A DNA stretch of 15,222 bases from OLB7 sp966250335 (GTDB lineage Bacteria > Bacteroidota > Ignavibacteria > OLB7), in the NCBI GenBank assembly GCA_966250335.1, contig CBINGZ010000073.1, forward strand, positions 1 through 15,222, given 5' to 3'. Positions 13,365 through 15,222 of this stretch are shown here, piece after piece. The position numbers and the translations under genes are program-made. The notes below the pieces were generated by a model. The model was not told where the DNA came from, did no database searches, and worked only from the letters and a program-made list of their open reading frames with translations. Every line of letters starts with the position of its first letter. Positions within the stretch are counted from its first letter, which is position 1.

Positions 13365-14764
13365 ATGTTCAGAGCTTCGCCGTAGGCGTCGGCCGCGGCC
13401 TCCATGACCGCTTCCGACAAGGTCGGATGGGCATGGACGGTCCGGAAGACCGACTCGCCCGTCGCCTCCACCGCGCGCGCAAGCCCCAGCTCCGCGATCA
13501 TCTCGGTCGCTTCCGAGCCGACGATGTGGGCGCCGAGGATCTCACCGTACTTCTTGTCGATCACCAGCTTGACGAAGCCGTCGGTCTCACCGATGGCGCG
13601 CGCCTTGCCGCTCGCCTTGAAGGGGAACTTGCCGATCCTCACCTCGTGTCCGGCGGCGCGGGCCGCCTTCTCGGTCATGCCGACGCTCGCCACCTGCGGC
13701 TGGCAGTAGGTGCAGCCCGGGATGTTCGAGTAGTCGACGCCGTCGGTATGATGCCCCGCGATATGCTCGGCGGCCACGACCCCTTCGGCCGAGGCGACAT
13801 GCGCCAGCCAGGGGGCGCCGATGACGTCGCCGATGGCATAGATCCCCGGCACGTTCGTCTGCATGAACTTGTCGACCTTGATATGGCCGCGCTCGACGAC
13901 AACCCCCAGGTTCTCCAGCCCGAGCTTCTCCACATTGCCGGTCACCCCGACCGCGTTCAGGGCGAGATCCGCGGTCAGCGTCTTCTGCTCCCCCTTCTTG
14001 TTCTCGATCACCACCTCGACCTTGTCGCCGACGGTTTTCGCCGAGATCACCTTCGTCTCGTTCAGGATCTCGACCTTCTTCTTCTTGAAGGCGCGGGCGA
14101 CCTCCTTGGAACTCTCCTCATCCTCCACCGGAAGGATGTTCGGCTGCATCTCGATCACCGTCACCTTGGTGCCGAACGCGTTGTAGAAATAGGCGAACTC
14201 GATGCCGATCGCTCCGGCGCCCATGACGATCATCGACTCCGGGATGCTCTTCTGGAGCATCGCCTCGGTGGAGGTGATCACACGCTTGTAGTCGACCTCG
14301 ATGCCGGGGAAGACACGGGGACGGGCTCCGGTGGCGATGATGATCGCCCCGGCCTGCACCGTGGAGGTCACGGCCCCCTCCTTGTCGCGCACCTCGATCA
14401 CTCCCTGCTTCGCGATATATCCGGTGCCGTTGATGACCGTGATATTGTTCTTCTTCATCAGGAAGCTGACACCGCTGGAGTTCGCGTCGGCGACCTCCCG
14501 GCTGCGGGTCACCACACGCTCGAAATCGACCTTCAGATTATCGAAGGAGAAGCCGAAGTCGGCGGCATGATTGAGGAAGTGCATATACTCGGCGTTCTTC
14601 AGGAGCGCCTTGGTGGGGATGCAGCCCCAGTTGAGGCAGATGCCCCCAAGCCTGTCCCGTTCGATGATCGCCGTCTTCTTGCCGAGCTGAGCGGCACGAA
14701 TCGCCGCGATATATCCGCCGGGCCCGCTTCCGATCACGACCAGATCGAATTGATTGTCAGCCAT
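13361..14764 (-). CDS. lpdA: Dihydrolipoyl dehydrogenase (E3)
   Basis: A flavoprotein that reoxidises dihydrolipoamide of 2-oxoacid dehydrogenase complexes and/or the glycine cleavage system, reducing NAD+. The 467 residues show the FAD-binding GSGPGG (12-17), the redox-active disulfide Cys43/Cys48 in GGICLNWGCIPTK, ATG (144-146) and the NAD-binding GAGAIG (182-187). The second FAD motif is YAIGDV, and the catalytic pair His446/Glu451 is in HAHPTLSEAV, all intact. An N-terminal lipoyl domain, found in some E3 proteins, is absent. ATG 14764 gives MADNQFDLVVIGSG; no Shine-Dalgarno is seen. It heads the lpdA-lipB (and possibly amidotransferase) unit. A putative promoter of Bacteroidota type lies about 100 bases upstream. 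Confidence 0.98.
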   Translation of the reverse strand: MADNQFDLVVIGSGPGGYIAAIRAAQLGKKTAIIERDRLGGICLNWGCIPTKALLKNAEYMHFLNHAADFGFSFDNLKVDFERVVTRSREVADANSSGVSFLMKKNNITVINGTGYIAKQGVIEVRDKEGAVTSTVQAGAIIIATGARPRVFPGIEVDYKRVITSTEAMLQKSIPESMIVMGAGAIGIEFAYFYNAFGTKVTVIEMQPNILPVEDEESSKEVARAFKKKKVEILNETKVISAKTVGDKVEVVIENKKGEQKTLTADLALNAVGVTGNVEKLGLENLGVVVERGHIKVDKFMQTNVPGIYAIGDVIGAPWLAHVASAEGVVAAEHIAGHHTDGVDYSNIPGCTYCQPQVASVGMTEKAARAAGHEVRIGKFPFKASGKARAIGETDGFVKLVIDKKYGEILGAHIVGSEATEMIAELGLARAVEATGESVFRTVHAHPTLSEAVMEAAADAYGEALNM

Positions 14765-14869
14765 ATAAAACTGCTATCGGTATGGATGTGCGCTGTTGCC
14801 GGAGGAGCGCGCAGCTACCGTGCCGCCGCGCCGATTGTGCGTGAGTCGCACCCCCGAATCCGGAATCGA

Positions 14870-14900
14870 CAAAGTTAACCAAGTACCCTTCCCGGGGAAA
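14870..14900 (-). promoter_or_regulatory. Candidate Bacteroidota-type promoter for lpdA
   Basis: On the minus strand TTTC (14900-14897) is followed after exactly 19 bases by TAACTTTG (14877-14870). The Bacteroidota primary sigma factor consensus is TTTG-N19-21-TAnnTTTG, so the -7 element matches fully and the -33 element in three of four bases. It would place transcription start about 100 bases upstream of the lpdA ATG. A match this short can occur by chance. Confidence 0.35.
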
Positions 14901-15123
14901 GTTGTGGTGAGAAGTGTTACAGAATTGAAAGGAAGCGGGTCAAGGTGAAGATGACCCGGAACGAACCGGCTCCGAACGGGCCGGCGGCGATGGAATAAGC
15001 CCTCTGCGGCCATATCTCCGCCGGAATCTTCGATGGAGATGCAGAAATCTTCTCATTCCGTTATCTTTTCGTTCCCCTCTCTCCCTTCGGACAGACCGGC
15101 GACCGGCCGGGGTTCGGCGCTTT

Positions 15124-15129
15124 TATAAT
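15124..15129 (+). promoter_or_regulatory. Perfect TATAAT -10 box before the signal-peptide gene
   Basis: TATAAT lies 16 bases upstream of the ATG at 15146, implying a transcript start about 10 bases from the start codon, so a very short leader. No good -35 hexamer is present at 16-18 bp; the nearest, GCGACC (15099-15104), is poor and 19 bp away. Confidence 0.4.
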
Positions 15130-15145
15130 CTCTTCGTAATGGGAT

Positions 15146-15222
15146 ATGATGAAGTTCTTCCCCCTCGTTCTTCTCCTGCTGACCGCAACGGCGCCTCTTG
15201 CCGCACAGAAACTGGTCGTCCA
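15146..15222 (+). CDS. Secreted or envelope protein, 5' end only (signal peptide)
   Basis: The only plus-strand gene, cut by the right edge after 25 codons. It starts ATG ATG AAG and encodes a classic signal peptide: MMK, a hydrophobic core FFPLVLLLLTATAPL, then AAQ as a likely signal peptidase I cleavage site (after the second Ala), followed by KLVV. The start could be either ATG (15146 or 15149). There is no clear Shine-Dalgarno, but a TATAAT box sits just upstream. The mature protein is beyond the window, so no function can be given. Export to the periplasm or cell surface is likely. Confidence 0.7.
   Translation, partial: MMKFFPLVLLLLTATAPLAAQKLVV

Larger units (their letters stand above)
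14765..15145. other. 381-base divergent intergenic region
   Basis: This region separates lpdA (minus) from the signal-peptide gene (plus) and should hold both promoters. It is less GC-rich than the genes, and I find no convincing coding sequence in it. Besides the two promoter candidates listed separately, it contains an 11-base-loop inverted repeat CGGGTC/GACCCG (14936-14941 with 14953-14958). It also contains a long-range 7-bp repeat CCGGCGG/CCGCCGG (14981-14987 with 15018-15024). A minus-strand TTGACC (14943-14938) with TAACAC 18 bases on is a weaker sigma70-type alternative for lpdA. Confidence 0.6.

Noticed and set aside
13337..14878. 513-codon plus-strand open frame opposite lpdA
   Set aside because: Antisense shadow; LpdA on the minus strand has every catalytic motif.
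14774..15013. 79-codon minus-strand frame upstream of lpdA
   Set aside because: No start signal, no domain, and it overlaps the likely lpdA promoter and leader, so it is probably non-coding.

Overview
This is a GC-rich bacterial window (about 60% GC by eye). All genes but one are on the minus strand, so the layout is best read from high to low coordinates. The best lineage guess is the Bacteroidota/Chlorobiota side of the FCB group. Three things point there: the hrcA-grpE-dnaJ order without dnaK, a DnaJ zinc-finger region that from memory resembles Chlorobi proteins, and almost no Shine-Dalgarno sequences (nuoL and hrcA start in an A-rich AACAATG context). A possible Bacteroidota-type promoter lies upstream of lpdA. 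The assignment is an inference and species is not resolvable.

Right edge (about 14765-15222): a 381-base divergent intergenic region separates lpdA (minus) from the start of a plus-strand gene for a signal-peptide-bearing protein that runs off the window. Next, minus strand: lpdA (dihydrolipoyl dehydrogenase) overlaps lipB (octanoyltransferase) by 4 bases. After a hairpin-rich 130-base gap comes a class II glutamine amidotransferase whose true start must expose Cys2. LipB and LpdA both serve lipoate-dependent dehydrogenase complexes: LipB starts lipoylation of the E2 lipoyl domains, and LpdA reoxidises them.

Middle (5286-11594): nuoL, nuoM, a predicted Na+/H+ antiporter of the citrate/IT-superfamily type, and nuoN form one tightly packed unit. 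The junctions are about 17 bp, 6 bp and a 4-bp ATGA overlap. The antiporter gene sits inside the set of complex I membrane-arm genes and is apparently translationally coupled to nuoN. The other complex I genes (nuoA-K) are not in the window.

Left part (1-5037): a heat-shock operon hrcA-grpE-dnaJ has a hairpin at each internal junction and ends in a perfect 32-bp palindrome that is probably a terminator. No canonical CIRCE operator was seen. Below it lie a half-size ABC exporter with a non-catalytic-type Walker B (Asp-Asp) and, overlapping its stop codon by GTGA, the 5' end of an EI24/CysZ-like membrane protein gene cut by the window edge.

Most of the window is core metabolism and housekeeping. 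I see no mobile element, CRISPR array, tRNA or rRNA. The least ordinary items are the antiporter inside nuoLMN, the orphan degenerate ABC half-transporter, and several structured intergenic regions.
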